NCBI GenBank assembly: GCA_023395555.1
Contig: JAEWYQ010000004.1
Span: forward strand, 138,637-202,636
Direction: 5' to 3'
DNA: 64,000 bases
Origin: Bacillota bacterium
GTDB lineage: Bacteria; Bacillota; Clostridia; Lachnospirales; Lachnospiraceae
Part shown: positions 15,333 through 25,933 of the stretch, in pieces
Layout: each line of letters begins with the position of its first letter
Numbering within the stretch: position 1 is the first letter of the stretch
The notes under the pieces: generated by a model
Database searches by the model: none
The model's input: the letters and a program-made list of their open reading frames with translations, nothing else
What the model was told of the DNA's origin: nothing
Made by a program: the position numbers and the translations under genes

Positions 15333-16036
15333 AAGCGATTTATATTTGCTTTTCGCAGGTGCTGCGACAGTTGAAGCATGATGCTATGCTTATAATAATT
15401 GCCTTTGTTCCTCTGCTTGCAGGAATCTTTTTTCGGTTTATTATCCCTGTTATAGAGGAGCTGATAACTGGTTATTTGGGCATAAATGAAGTTCTAGCTC
15501 CCTATTATAGGTTGTTTGACTTGTTTCTAATAATTCTAACACCATCCATGTTCAATTACGTTGTTGCCATGGTAATGCTGGAAGAAGCGGACGATCATCT
15601 GATTTCCTATTTAGCCGTTACACCTTTGGGGAAAACAGGATATTTGCTGTCAAGATTGGGGGCTATAGGGCTTATTTCATTCCCTGCCAGCATTTTTGTG
15701 TCAGCATTTTTCCATCTCTCCCAAGCAAATATGCTGATTCTTACCGGTATTGCACTGGCCGGAACGATTCAAGGTGTTGTCATAGCTCTGCTTATTGTCA
15801 CTCTATCCACAAATAAGGTGGAAGGTATGGCGGTTGGGAAAATGGTAACGATCTTCAATTTAGGAGCATTTGCTCCATATTTTATAACTGGAAAAATGCA
15901 ATATATATTATCGCTTTTGCCATCATTTTGGATGGCAAAAGCGATACAATCAAGTAATTATTTCGCATTATTTATTTCAATTTTATTTGCGGTGCTTTGG
16001 ATTACCCTTCTATCAAGAAAATTTATCCAAAAGTAA
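15329..16036 (+). CDS. ABC-2 type permease, second subunit
   Basis: 235 residues from ATG at 15329, which overlaps the previous stop as ATGA; a longer frame extending to 15263 lies inside the upstream gene and is unlikely to be used. It has six hydrophobic segments and the same 'MLEEADDHLISYLAVTPLGKTGYLLSR' coupling motif as its partner, so the pair arose by duplication. A perfect 15 bp inverted repeat lies within the coding sequence at 15910-15945. Confidence 0.83.
   Translation: MKAIYICFSQVLRQLKHDAMLIIIAFVPLLAGIFFRFIIPVIEELITGYLGINEVLAPYYRLFDLFLIILTPSMFNYVVAMVMLEEADDHLISYLAVTPLGKTGYLLSRLGAIGLISFPASIFVSAFFHLSQANMLILTGIALAGTIQGVVIALLIVTLSTNKVEGMAVGKMVTIFNLGAFAPYFITGKMQYILSLLPSFWMAKAIQSSNYFALFISILFAVLWITLLSRKFIQK
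15910..15945. repeat. Perfect 15 bp intragenic hairpin
   Basis: 15910-15924 is perfectly complementary to 15931-15945, with a 6 nt loop, inside the second ABC-2 permease gene about 90 nt before its stop. No T-tract follows. It encodes the 'LLPSFWMAKA' stretch. Confidence 0.6.
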
Positions 16037-16171
16037 CTCGTTAGACCATGGGATAATCTTTATCACCGTATAAGGCTATTTCCGTTAGTGTATCATATCT
16101 TTTTCCAGTTGCGGGTTATCTGCCGGCATAGCACTTGCAGTCATCACACCGGCCAAAATCGCACGGCGGAA

Positions 16172-16981
16172 TTAGCTCAGACGTATTATCATCAAGGAAG
16201 CTCCTGCGGCATTGTTCAGCAGAACGGCAGCGCCTATAATCGATGCAAACATCTGCAGGGCTACGGTAGCTCCTGCTCCCAGGTTAATCTCTATCTCATT
16301 GGAGTAGTTCGACAAGGTAACAATTGGATTTATCGTCGATGCCGTATTGGGTGATCCATTGATCAGCAGCCGGGACCCCAATAACAGGCCAAGGGTCGTA
16401 TTAATATGGTAGGAAATTCGATACAGTCCTGCCGTATTAATTGTAAAAACCGTGTCAGTTCCATTTACCGTAATGTCCGGTGATAATAGCTGCACACTCG
16501 GCAGGGGGACATTTGTTGCCCCCAATGCAACACTAATTGTCGAACCTGCAGTATTTACCGCATATCCTGCCGTGGCTGTCAGATTAGGACCGGGGGCTCC
16601 TGTAGGACCTGTGGCTCCGGTGGCTCCGGCAGCTCCTTCGGCGGGACCTGTGGCTCCCGTCGCTCCCGTGGCTCCCGTTACCCCCGGAATTACCGGTGCC
16701 TGGAGAGCTGCGGCCATCTTGGAATTCAGCATCAACTGGCTTCCAAGAACACTGTCCAGCATATCCTGAACACTTCCATTTACATCCACTACTTCTTCAT
16801 AGGTTGCATTCCCTCCGGTCAAACCAGGCAGGGACCCCAGTACAAATTGCAGATTTTCCCCCTCCGCATTGAGAATGTGGCTTAATCCAAGCTCCTCATA
16901 TGCTATGGAGGATATAATCTGATTTATCGCATCCCCTCGGTCAAGAGGGGGGCTGATTGTGGGAAAGCTGGGTTGTGACAT
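16172..16981 (-). CDS. Collagen-like spore surface protein (BclA-like), paralogue 2
   Basis: About 269 residues from ATG at 16981, preferred to 16987 because GGAGGG (16989-16994) is spaced for it and the N-terminus then matches its paralogues. Domains: a conserved N-terminal helical anchor ('FPTISPPLDRGDAINQII', '[14 protein letters not shown]'), a short Gly-X-Thr collagen stretch (about residues 100-133), and a C-terminal beta-rich domain ending in 'GASLMIIRLS' as in the neighbouring paralogue, similar in plan to the BclA/C1q-like head. Probably assembles trimeric filaments on the spore. It is the last gene of a minus-strand operon with a glycosyltransferase. Confidence 0.8.
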   Translation of the reverse strand: MSQPSFPTISPPLDRGDAINQIISSIAYEELGLSHILNAEGENLQFVLGSLPGLTGGNATYEEVVDVNGSVQDMLDSVLGSQLMLNSKMAAALQAPVIPGVTGATGATGATGPAEGAAGATGATGPTGAPGPNLTATAGYAVNTAGSTISVALGATNVPLPSVQLLSPDITVNGTDTVFTINTAGLYRISYHINTTLGLLLGSRLLINGSPNTASTINPIVTLSNYSNEIEINLGAGATVALQMFASIIGAAVLLNNAAGASLMIIRLS

Positions 16982-16996
16982 ATACATTCCCTCCTT

Positions 16997-18017
<1,021 letters not shown>

Positions 18018-18035
18018 ATTAAATACACTTCCTCT

Positions 18036-19151
18036 CTATAAACAGATCTCTTGGCTGGTTAATTCTATCTCTTCTCCCTTCAGTCTCGCTTTTGCCGGTT
18101 CAAATTCCGGATTCCATAAAGCAGATTGACGGTACGCCTCCTGTGCGGCTTCCTGAAATCCCAATTTGGTATAGCATTCTCCCATATAATAATACGCGTA
18201 AAAGCTTCCGCTTCCCGCTTTTATGAGATAGCCGGGACTCTCTTCCCCCAGTACAATACAATAAATAAAAGCCTTGATGGCTCTTTCATACTCTTCCTGG
18301 CGGTATAAAAGGATGCCCCGCAGAAAATGAAGCTCCACATAATCAGGATACAGCTCCACGGCCTTTTCTATCCCTTGGAAGGCAATCTCTATTCTATCCG
18401 ACCTTAGCAATATTTCGTATTTTAACCTGTAAATCAGAGCAGGCGGTAACACACCCTGCAGCAGAAACCTTGCAATGGCCTTATCCAGGCTGAGCAAGGC
18501 TTCATCCGTCTCCTTCAGCCGATAAAGCTCGGCTGCAATGTGATAATCAAGCCATGGATCTTTACTGCCTTCTTCCTGTTCTCTGACCAGCAGCCGCAGG
18601 TTGCGAATTGCCTTCCCCGCTATTGCTTCATCCGAATAACCATAGTGAAGAATTCCGAGAACGCCGCATATCCCTTCTTCCTCCTTATCCAGGTCAAATA
18701 CCAGCTTTTCATGGATAGAACCTTGAAAATGCAGATTCAATCCGTTACGGAACAGCAGATAATTATAGGAAGTGTAATACTGGCCCTTTATAAGGGACTC
18801 GGCTCCGCTTACATGCAGCATTTTTACAGAGTAGACACTCTTTTTCTCTTTTTCCAGGTAATCCTTCAGGCATTCCCCTTCTCTGACCTGTAACTCCATA
18901 TCAGCATCCATCCACAAAATCCAGTCCGATGATGCCTTCTCTATACTAAAATTGCGCGCTTGCGCAAAATTATCCTTCCATTCAAAATCAAAGACCTTTG
19001 CTCCGTATTCCAGACAGATTTCTTTTGTTCGGTCCGAGGAACCGGTATCCGCTATAATGATTTCATCCACTATGTCCCTGGCACTTTCCAGGCAGCGCCT
19101 TATATTCTTCTCCTCATCCTTCACGATCATGCACAGGCTGATGGTACTCAT
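18036..19151 (-). CDS. Family 2 glycosyltransferase with TPR region
   Basis: About 371 residues from ATG at 19151, which has GGAGAG well placed; the frame continues to 19187 without a ribosome site. The N-terminal GT2 domain shows '[16 protein letters not shown]', 'IIADTGSSDRTKEIC', and the metal-binding 'WMDADME'. The C-terminal half is TPR-like, as in SunS-type and spore-glycan transferases. It is followed 18 bp later by collagen-like genes whose Gly-X-Thr repeats offer many Thr acceptors, so O-glycosylation of those proteins is the likely role (inference). Confidence 0.82.
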   Translation of the reverse strand: MSTISLCMIVKDEEKNIRRCLESARDIVDEIIIADTGSSDRTKEICLEYGAKVFDFEWKDNFAQARNFSIEKASSDWILWMDADMELQVREGECLKDYLEKEKKSVYSVKMLHVSGAESLIKGQYYTSYNYLLFRNGLNLHFQGSIHEKLVFDLDKEEEGICGVLGILHYGYSDEAIAGKAIRNLRLLVREQEEGSKDPWLDYHIAAELYRLKETDEALLSLDKAIARFLLQGVLPPALIYRLKYEILLRSDRIEIAFQGIEKAVELYPDYVELHFLRGILLYRQEEYERAIKAFIYCIVLGEESPGYLIKAGSGSFYAYYYMGECYTKLGFQEAAQEAYRQSALWNPEFEPAKARLKGEEIELTSQEICL

Positions 19152-19185
19152 GCTTTCATCCTCTCCTATTCTGTAGGTCAATAAC

Positions 19186-19212
19186 ATATTATGAGAAATC
19201 CCTCCATATTGT
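19186..19212 (-). promoter_or_regulatory. Candidate sporulation (sigma-K/E-type) promoter, minus
   Basis: On the minus strand CATAATAT (19186-19193) with AC (19211-19212) 17 bp upstream, resembling AC-N16/17-CATAnnnT. Suits mother-cell expression of spore surface genes. Confidence 0.3.
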
Positions 19213-19235
19213 TACTAAATTTCCTTCCGTTCATC

Positions 19236-19262
19236 ACCAACTGCCAAAATGCTACATATGAT
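19236..19262 (+). promoter_or_regulatory. Candidate sporulation (sigma-K/E-type) promoter, plus
   Basis: ACC (19236-19238), 16 bp, CATATGAT (19255-19262), about 40 bp before the plus-strand glycosyltransferase. Mirrors the minus-strand candidate in the same 150 bp divergent gap. Confidence 0.3.
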
Positions 19263-19301
19263 GTAATGAAATACTCAATCTACTCTTCAGGAGTGTGAAC
19301 T

Positions 19302-20384
19302 ATGGTTACCATCAGCTTATGCATGATTGTTAAAAATGAAGAAGCTTCTATTCAACGATGTCTGAATTCCGTCTGCAATGCAGTGGATGAGATTATTATA
19401 GTAGATACCGGCTCTGCGGACCGGACCAAAGAACTATGCGCAAGGTACACCGATAAAATATATGATTTCCAATGGATCGACGATTTTTCAGCAGCCCGCA
19501 ATTATTCCTACAGCTTTGCAACCTGCGACTACATTATGTGGCTGGATGCCGATGACATCCTGCTCCCGGCGGACTGCGCCCAGTTCATGGAGCTAAAGAA
19601 AAATCTTGACCCCAATGTCAACGCCGTAATGTTCCGATATCATACCGGAACTGACCTGTGGGGCAATACGGTCTTTTCTTATTACAGGGAACGGCTGTCC
19701 AAAAGAGAGTGCGGTTTTCGATGGATGGAGCCTGTCCACGAATACTTAAGTATCGGCGGCACCATTATCAATTCAGAAATTGCTGTCACCCACGGTAAAT
19801 TTCCGGGAACAGGGCACGCATCGAGAAATCTGGATATCTACGAGGATGCCAGAAGAAAAGGAACCATATTGTCACCCCGCGGTACCTATTATTATGCCCG
19901 GGAGCTGAAGGATCATGGCCGGAATGCGGATGCAGTCGTCCAATTCGAGGCCTTTCTGGATTCCGGACTGGGCTGGAAGGAGGATAATATTGCCGCCTGC
20001 GGGGAGCTTGCCGAATGCTACCGGAGGCTCGGTCATTCCCAAAAATCACTCCTGGCAATGCTGCGCAGCTTTGCCTATGATCTTCCCCGGGCAGAGCTTT
20101 GCTGCAAAATAGGTTACTATTATCAGGAAAAACAGGATTATGAGCGGGCCGCCTTCTGGTTTGACTTTATTCTAAGCCTGAAGGAGCCGTCGGATTCCTG
20201 GGGATTCCTGCAGCATGACTGCTGGGGATACATTCCCTTGATTGAATGTGCCGTGTGCTATGACCGTCTGGGAGATTACCAAAAAGCAAACGAATATAAT
20301 AACCGGGCGCTTCTGCTTAAGCCCGATTCCATATCCGCGTTGAATAATCAAGCATATTTTAAAACCAAGCTAGAAACCCCGTGA
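19302..20384 (+). CDS. Family 2 glycosyltransferase with TPR region
   Basis: 360 residues, a paralogue of the divergent gene at 18036-19151. GT2 motifs: '[15 protein letters not shown]', '[15 protein letters not shown]', '[10 protein letters not shown]', plus '[12 protein letters not shown]' near the end of the catalytic domain. TPR-like helices follow from about residue 200. ATG at 19302 follows CAGGAG. The stop is 15 nt before the ATG of a collagen-like gene, so the two form an operon and the enzyme probably glycosylates it. Confidence 0.83.
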   Translation: MVTISLCMIVKNEEASIQRCLNSVCNAVDEIIIVDTGSADRTKELCARYTDKIYDFQWIDDFSAARNYSYSFATCDYIMWLDADDILLPADCAQFMELKKNLDPNVNAVMFRYHTGTDLWGNTVFSYYRERLSKRECGFRWMEPVHEYLSIGGTIINSEIAVTHGKFPGTGHASRNLDIYEDARRKGTILSPRGTYYYARELKDHGRNADAVVQFEAFLDSGLGWKEDNIAACGELAECYRRLGHSQKSLLAMLRSFAYDLPRAELCCKIGYYYQEKQDYERAAFWFDFILSLKEPSDSWGFLQHDCWGYIPLIECAVCYDRLGDYQKANEYNNRALLLKPDSISALNNQAYFKTKLETP

Positions 20385-20398
20385 AAGGAGTAATTATT

Positions 20399-21763
<1,365 letters not shown>

Positions 21764-21793
21764 TACAGATATCGCTGTTCCGTCTTAAATAGA

Positions 21794-21842
21794 GAGGCCG
21801 CTGCAAAATAGAAGAAATATAACTCCATTTTGCAGCGGCCTC
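21794..21842. terminator. Strong bidirectional hairpin (repeat family member A)
   Basis: A perfect 16 bp stem: 21794-21809 with 21827-21842 (GAGGCCGCTGCAAAAT and its complement), 17 nt loop. It lies between the collagen gene (+) and the truncated permease (-). A related hairpin with the same CGCTGCAAAAT arm is at 28548-28608, so it may belong to a dispersed palindrome family. Confidence 0.65.
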
Positions 21843-21857
21843 CGTCTATCTTCTAAA

Positions 21858-22275
21858 TCAATATTTCACTCCGCCCAACATAATTCCCTTTACAAAATAC
21901 TTCTGCAGAAAGGGATAGACAAGCATAATGGGCAGCGTTGCCACCATAATAATGGCATATTTGATGGTTTCAGCAACATTGGCCCTCTCGATATCTCCCA
22001 TTCCCTGCATCATTTCGGTGCTGTTCTCAATCAGAATATCCCGTAGAATCAATTGCAAAGGATACTTGCTTCTGTCACTGATGAAGGTCATGGCATAAAA
22101 CCAGCCGTTCCACCGGTCAACTCCGTAGTACAGGACCATTACGGCAATGACCGGAAGGGAGAGCGGCAAGGTGATGTTGAAAAGAATTCTAAAATCATTG
22201 GCCCCGTCAATCTTTGCTGATTCTTCCAGACTCTCGGAAATGGAAGCAAAATGTGTTTTCATGATAGAGGATAAG
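21858..22275 (-). pseudogene. ABC sugar permease, C-terminal fragment (LplC/YtcP type)
   Basis: Only the last 135-140 residues of a carbohydrate permease remain: the coupling loop 'SLEESAKIDGANDFRILFNITLPLSLP' through the standard end 'FLQKYFVKGIMLGGVKY'. About 150 N-terminal residues and the partner genes are missing. The frame stays open a little further (to 22328) but that part overlaps the sigma factor remnant and is not permease-like. The break near 22270 joins it to the sigma gene. Confidence 0.8.
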
Positions 22276-22462
22276 GCCGCTGCGGCGGAATTGTATTCCA
22301 TACTCCAAGGTAGGTGTCGTTGACGCATTCGAAAGCATCTTCGTTATTCCTTAGTACATTCATAGCAATTCTAAATACTAACTTTTCATATTTTGCCGAC
22401 AATTCCATAACCGCTTGCTGGGAACGTTCAAAGAACAAATCGATAATTTTACTATCTTCCAT
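22259..22462 (-). pseudogene. Sigma-70 family factor, N-terminal fragment
   Basis: Begins 'MEDSKIIDLFFERSQQAV' and continues with sigma region 2 ('YEKLVFRIAMNVLRNNEDAFECVNDTYLGVWNTIPPQRP') before running into unrelated sequence and a stop at 22259. Regions beyond the start of 2.3 are gone. ATG at 22462 has GGGGGTGA before it. The 5' end of this gene and the 3' end of a permease are abutted, indicating a deletion. Confidence 0.78.
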
Positions 22463-22587
22463 TACCATCACCCCCGTATAATATATTTATAATTTGACGG
22501 ATGCAGCTTTTCTGCTTATTTAGGTTAGATCTTTCTGTTCGGTTACTAATTAACTACCCTTTTATAATGATATGGCTTACTTCATCC

Positions 22588-22887
22588 ATGAATGTGATGG
22601 ATGGCGCCAATACCCACCTGGCAAAAGTGTATTTTTTCGACAAGCTCCCTGCCGATCTGCGCGACAAGCAGCTTCTGGAGCATGAGATCAATAATATCAA
22701 TTACCTTCGCAAATTGCAGTACTTAGAAAAGGAGTTTGAGAATCTGGAGAATAAAGAGGAATGCTACTATAAGTTATCCACGCTTTATTATGGAATCTGT
22801 GTCACACAGGAATCCATCCGATGGTGTCAGCACATCCGGGCCGGAAAGCCATTAACATCCTTGGCGGGGAGGGATTATTTTGCTTAA
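22588..22887 (+). CDS. Hypothetical protein, uncertain start
   Basis: I do not recognise it. The frame is open from 22501, but the sequence before about 22567 looks non-coding and no good ribosome site precedes any ATG (22567, 22588, 22597), so the 5' end may have been replaced by the nearby rearrangement. The credible part is a charged helical protein ('AKVYFFDKLPADLRDKQLLEHEINNINYLRKLQY', 'EECYYKLSTLYYGICVTQESIRWCQHI'). Its stop overlaps the start of the next gene by 8 nt. Confidence 0.5.
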   Translation: MNVMDGANTHLAKVYFFDKLPADLRDKQLLEHEINNINYLRKLQYLEKEFENLENKEECYYKLSTLYYGICVTQESIRWCQHIRAGKPLTSLAGRDYFA

Positions 22888-23290
22888 AAAATCTCCCAGC
22901 GGAAGCCTGTGTCCATACTATTACAAAGGCGGCGAATTACATCCGCTGCACTACGGCAGCTATCGGGATAATCTGGGCAGGTTATCCGAAATAATAGACG
23001 CAGAAGAAAAGTTTATCTTATCTTCTTCCTTGCGCGGAAGGTATGTATGGATCGATTTATACGAAACAAATTTCACAGACAGCATGATCCTAAAGCTGTC
23101 GCAGCATATTATTCATATCAGTCCGAGGGTTTCAAAAATGGCCCTTGTCGGATGCTCAAAAAAGGTGTTCAAAAAAATAATTGGACATCTGCGGGAAGCA
23201 AAATGCGGTTTGGCAGAGACAATCCGATATTTTGACGACCCGGAGATATCAAAAGATTGGCTTGTTGGAAAAGAGTATTCTAAAGATTAA
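22880..23290 (+). CDS. Hypothetical protein
   Basis: 136 residues, TTG start at 22880 with GGGGAGGG 7 nt upstream. It overlaps the previous gene, so the two are translationally coupled. The middle looks like an alternating beta-alpha fold ('RYVWIDLYETNFTDSMILKLSQHII', 'VSKMALVGCSKKVFKKIIGHL'), reminiscent of STAS-type domains, but this is only a resemblance. No membrane segment or signal. It lies directly before a truncated sigma factor. Confidence 0.6.
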   Translation: MLKKSPSGSLCPYYYKGGELHPLHYGSYRDNLGRLSEIIDAEEKFILSSSLRGRYVWIDLYETNFTDSMILKLSQHIIHISPRVSKMALVGCSKKVFKKIIGHLREAKCGLAETIRYFDDPEISKDWLVGKEYSKD

Positions 23291-23378
23291 GAAGGGTGCG
23301 CAAAAAAATTTTTAAAAACCCAATATATTTTCCTTCTCCAGCGTTTCTATTTTATAGAGGAAAGGAGGTCCCGCAAAT

Positions 23379-23759
23379 GTGAACATGACAAATCACGATA
23401 TAGACCATCTGATTACGAGAATTGCCCAAGGGGATGACGGGGCGCTGGAAGCTCTGTATAACGGGATGAAACGGCCCGTATACTTTTATGCGCTGCAATT
23501 ATCCGGGAGTCAGAATATTGCAGAGGATGCGATGCAGGATACTTTCATTTCCATCATGAGCCATTGCGGGTCATATCAGGTCAAAGGGAATGGACGCGCA
23601 TGGATCATGACGATCACCAGAAACAAAGTATTCGATTTGCTAAGAAAGCAGGAACAACAAATAGGGACAGAGCATGTTTTACACTCTGTCCCCCGGCTAT
23701 GGGCTTTTCTGCCGCGGAGGCTAAATCAATCCTCCAGATTGGCAGTGACCACTGTCTGA
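23379..23759 (+). pseudogene. ECF-type sigma factor truncated after region 2
   Basis: Residues 1-95 give a good sigma-70 region 2: 'LEALYNGMKRPVYFYALQLSG', 'AEDAMQDTFISIMSHCGSY', 'AWIMTITRNKVFDLLRKQEQQ'. After that the frame crosses a perfect palindrome at 23664-23692 and ends in unrelated sequence; region 4, needed for -35 recognition, is absent. GGAAAGGAGG precedes the start. The tail overlaps the end of the opposing anti-sigma gene. It is probably non-functional. Confidence 0.75.
23664..23692. repeat. REP-like palindrome at a deletion junction
   Basis: GGGACAGAG (23664-23672) and CTCTGTCCC (23684-23692) form a perfect 9 bp stem with an 11 nt loop. It sits exactly where the sigma factor's homology ends. 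Confidence 0.55.
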
Positions 23760-24592
23760 CCTATTTCATTATTGCTGACGGTGACTACTATCGTCTTAGT
23801 GACTATGTTTCCCTGTCTGTCTGTGATAGTTATATGGATATTGTCGCTTAATTTATCCACCGGATAACCGTCCAGCAGAATATGCCCGTTGGCGCTGGAA
23901 TTCCCCGCTGCCGCTTTCAGTTTATCCTCCTCCGTAGCGTATTTCACATCAATTCCCACGCCTTGAAAATGAGAGAAATTATCCGCGCTGGCCCACTCAT
24001 ACAGATTCCGCGCCTCCCAGCGGTACCATATTTCATCATATGCATCAAAGTCTTGCGGAAATGTCATCTCACAGGCTTTGTCATAGAGCAGCTCGGGGTA
24101 AAATATAGATTGCTGCGTCTCTTCATCAAACTTTTGGTACACCTCCGGATTCCAGTATTTTTCCTGCTGGGTTTTCGTCCAGTCGACCACATACAGAAAT
24201 TCATTCTCACAGGAAACCTCAATTTTGGCGATGCCCTTACCTTCAATGTAAAATTCCAGTCCGGGCCTGGCATTTATGTTGCTGACGGAAGTACTCCCAT
24301 CCTTTGCATTATGATCATTCGTCAGCTTCACCTTGCTGTCAACATCGGGACTGCCGACGGATAATGCAAGAGCCACGGTTTCCTTACCCGGGGGAAAGAT
24401 AAATACAACCGCAAATACCAGGGCAAGGCAGGCAGCTGCCGCACTGATCCACAGGCTCCTCCGGGTCTTTCTCCCCTTCCCTGCCGGACGCTCCGACCTC
24501 CCCTGCGTCTCTATCTCTCTGAGCATCCGCATTTTCTGTTCCTGATCGGGCTTCATGCGTTCAAAGGCTTCGTTCAGTTCCTTTTTATTCAT
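23726..24592 (-). CDS. Anti-sigma factor-like membrane protein
   Basis: About 288 residues from ATG at 24592 (AGGAG well spaced; an ATG at 24601 is too close). A short cytoplasmic N-terminal region ('KKELNEAFERMKPDQEQKMRMLREI') is followed by one membrane segment (about residues 47-67) and a large extracytoplasmic domain. The N-terminal helices resemble those of anti-sigma factors found in this position. The gene overlaps the end of the sigma gene upstream. It should hold the sigma factor at the membrane until an external signal is sensed. Confidence 0.75.
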   Translation of the reverse strand: MNKKELNEAFERMKPDQEQKMRMLREIETQGRSERPAGKGRKTRRSLWISAAAACLALVFAVVFIFPPGKETVALALSVGSPDVDSKVKLTNDHNAKDGSTSVSNINARPGLEFYIEGKGIAKIEVSCENEFLYVVDWTKTQQEKYWNPEVYQKFDEETQQSIFYPELLYDKACEMTFPQDFDAYDEIWYRWEARNLYEWASADNFSHFQGVGIDVKYATEEDKLKAAAGNSSANGHILLDGYPVDKLSDNIHITITDRQGNIVTKTIVVTVSNNEIGQTVVTANLED

Positions 24593-25130
24593 AATAATCA
24601 TCTCCTAACTCCATTTTAAGGCGTTGTTTTGCGGTTCTGATGCGGCTCTTTACGGTATTCAGGTTAAGCCCCAGCATAGAGGATATCTCCGCCAGCTTAT
24701 ACCCCTCATAATAATGAAGATACAGAACAAGCCTCATCTCCGGCCGGAGCCTCATCAGCGCATCTGTTACAAATCCTGCATTGCTTTTATCCGAAGCAGC
24801 TGCCTCTGTTGTCTCATCGAGTGCGACAACCTTCTTACGCCACCATTGCCGGTGAATATCCTTGCACTGATTTCTTGCGGTTGTGATGAGCCAGGCTTTT
24901 TCGTGTTCTTCATCAGCAAACGGTGTCTGGTCCCTCATCAGCTTTATAAAGGCCGCCTGTGTGGCATCCTCGGCATCCGCCAGGTTCCCCGTCAGAGAAT
25001 AGCAGACACGGTAAACCGTCTCGGCATGGCGGTTATAAATTGCCTGTACCTCTTCTCCTGTCCGTGTGACAGGAGGATTCGGGCAATTCTTTTGTCCCTC
25101 GCTCGCGCGCAGCAAGGACACATTTTCCAT
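24585..25130 (-). CDS. ECF RNA polymerase sigma factor
   Basis: About 181 residues from ATG at 25130, the first with a plausible ribosome site (AGGGGG); the frame extends to 25238 but overlaps the terminator of the toxin gene. Region 2: 'YNRHAETVYRVCYSLTGNLADAEDATQAAFIKLM', 'KAWLITTARNQCKDIHR'. Region 4: 'LRPEMRLVLYLHYYEGYKLAEISSMLGLNLNTVKSRIRTAKQRLK'. Complete, unlike the two sigma remnants nearby. Encoded with its anti-sigma partner. Confidence 0.88.
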   Translation of the reverse strand: MENVSLLRASEGQKNCPNPPVTRTGEEVQAIYNRHAETVYRVCYSLTGNLADAEDATQAAFIKLMRDQTPFADEEHEKAWLITTARNQCKDIHRQWWRKKVVALDETTEAAASDKSNAGFVTDALMRLRPEMRLVLYLHYYEGYKLAEISSMLGLNLNTVKSRIRTAKQRLKMELGDDYYE

Positions 25131-25229
25131 AAGGTTCAACCCCCTTTCACTGATAACACGATTGTAAAACGCAAAAGGTTTTAGCAGTTCATAATTCAGT
25201 TCATAATTTTTTTCGTGCCTCTTCATCAA

Positions 25230-25262
25230 AAAAAGCATCCAGTTTCATTCCGAATGCTTTTT
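25230..25262 (-). terminator. Rho-independent terminator after the toxin gene
   Basis: AAAAAGCAT (25230-25238) pairs with ATGCTTTTT (25254-25262). On the minus strand the stem ends in a run of seven T residues. Confidence 0.65.
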
Positions 25263-25269
25263 ACTCTTC

Positions 25270-25581
25270 TTATAACAAATTACGATATTCTCGTCTCCCA
25301 TCCATAATAGCATATATCGTAACAAGTTTATCTGTCTCATTTATCCTATAAAACACAAGATGCCTTTCAACAATTACCACTCTATAGCCTTGCTTCTTTA
25401 AAATTGAATATCTGGGAACACTTCCTGACTCAGGAAATTCCTGCAGGCCACTGATTGCTTTTTCAATCTTATTCAAATATCCCAGCGCAATATCAGTACT
25501 ACCAGAATCATCTGCAATATAAAAAATAATTTCACGGAGTTGCTCTTCCGCTTTATCCGTTCGTAATAGATTATATTTCAT
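25270..25581 (-). CDS. ParE/RelE family toxin
   Basis: 103 residues of the RelE/ParE superfamily: 'NLLRTDKAEEQLREIIFYIADDSGS', 'ALGYLNKIEKAISGLQEFPESGSVP', 'YRVVIVERHLVFYRINETDKLVTIYAIMDGRREY'. This is the ParE-like pattern with a C-terminal 'I-x-DGR-x-x-Y'. It overlaps the antitoxin gene by 4 bp and follows it, as usual for this type II toxin-antitoxin layout. Confidence 0.87.
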   Translation of the reverse strand: MKYNLLRTDKAEEQLREIIFYIADDSGSTDIALGYLNKIEKAISGLQEFPESGSVPRYSILKKQGYRVVIVERHLVFYRINETDKLVTIYAIMDGRREYRNLL

Positions 25582-25856
25582 CCATTCTTCCTCTCTAACA
25601 AGGATGCACGAAGATCATCAAAGGAATCCTGCATTGGTGCCACACGGCCATGTTTCACATCATCTTCCGCCTCTGCAAGTGTTCTGAGCAGTTCCAGCTC
25701 ATATTTCATCTGATAGTAATCCTGTAACCCGAGAACTACGGTATCGCCCCGTCCGTTTACGGTAATAATAACCGCATCCCTTGATTCCTTGCACTGTTTA
25801 GAGATTTCATTGTAATGATTCCTTAAATCTGCCGACGGTCTGATTTTTGATTCCAT
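25578..25856 (-). CDS. Phd/YefM family antitoxin
   Basis: 92 residues. 'IRPSADLRNHYNEISKQCKESRDAVIITVNGRGDTVVLGLQDYYQM' is the Phd/YefM DNA-binding fold; the C-terminal part would wrap the toxin. Its promoter is fully enclosed by a 13 bp inverted repeat, fitting autorepression by the toxin-antitoxin complex. Confidence 0.87.
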   Translation of the reverse strand: MESKIRPSADLRNHYNEISKQCKESRDAVIITVNGRGDTVVLGLQDYYQMKYELELLRTLAEAEDDVKHGRVAPMQDSFDDLRASLLERKNG

Positions 25857-25877
25857 ATTATCACCTCATCTCAATTC

Positions 25878-25917
25878 TATATAGACATATAATATCATAA
25901 TATGTCTATATATTCAA
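25878..25917 (-). promoter_or_regulatory. Toxin-antitoxin promoter inside a 13 bp dyad operator
   Basis: Inverted repeats 25878-25890 and 25900-25912 are perfect (TATATAGACATAT and complement), 9 bp apart. On the minus strand, -35 TTGAAT (25912-25917) and -10 TATTAT (25889-25894) have 17 bp spacing, so the promoter and operator coincide. Confidence 0.65.
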
Positions 25918-25933
25918 CCACTTATTCACAGCT

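Noticed and set aside
16165..16185. tRNA-like 5' segment (GGCGGAATTAGCTCAG)
   Set aside because: It resembles a tRNA acceptor/D-arm start, but no anticodon or T-arm follows, and it overlaps the end of a collagen-like gene.
19786..20058. Minus-strand ORF inside the plus-strand glycosyltransferase
   Set aside because: A shadow frame; Arg/Pro-rich with no start signal.
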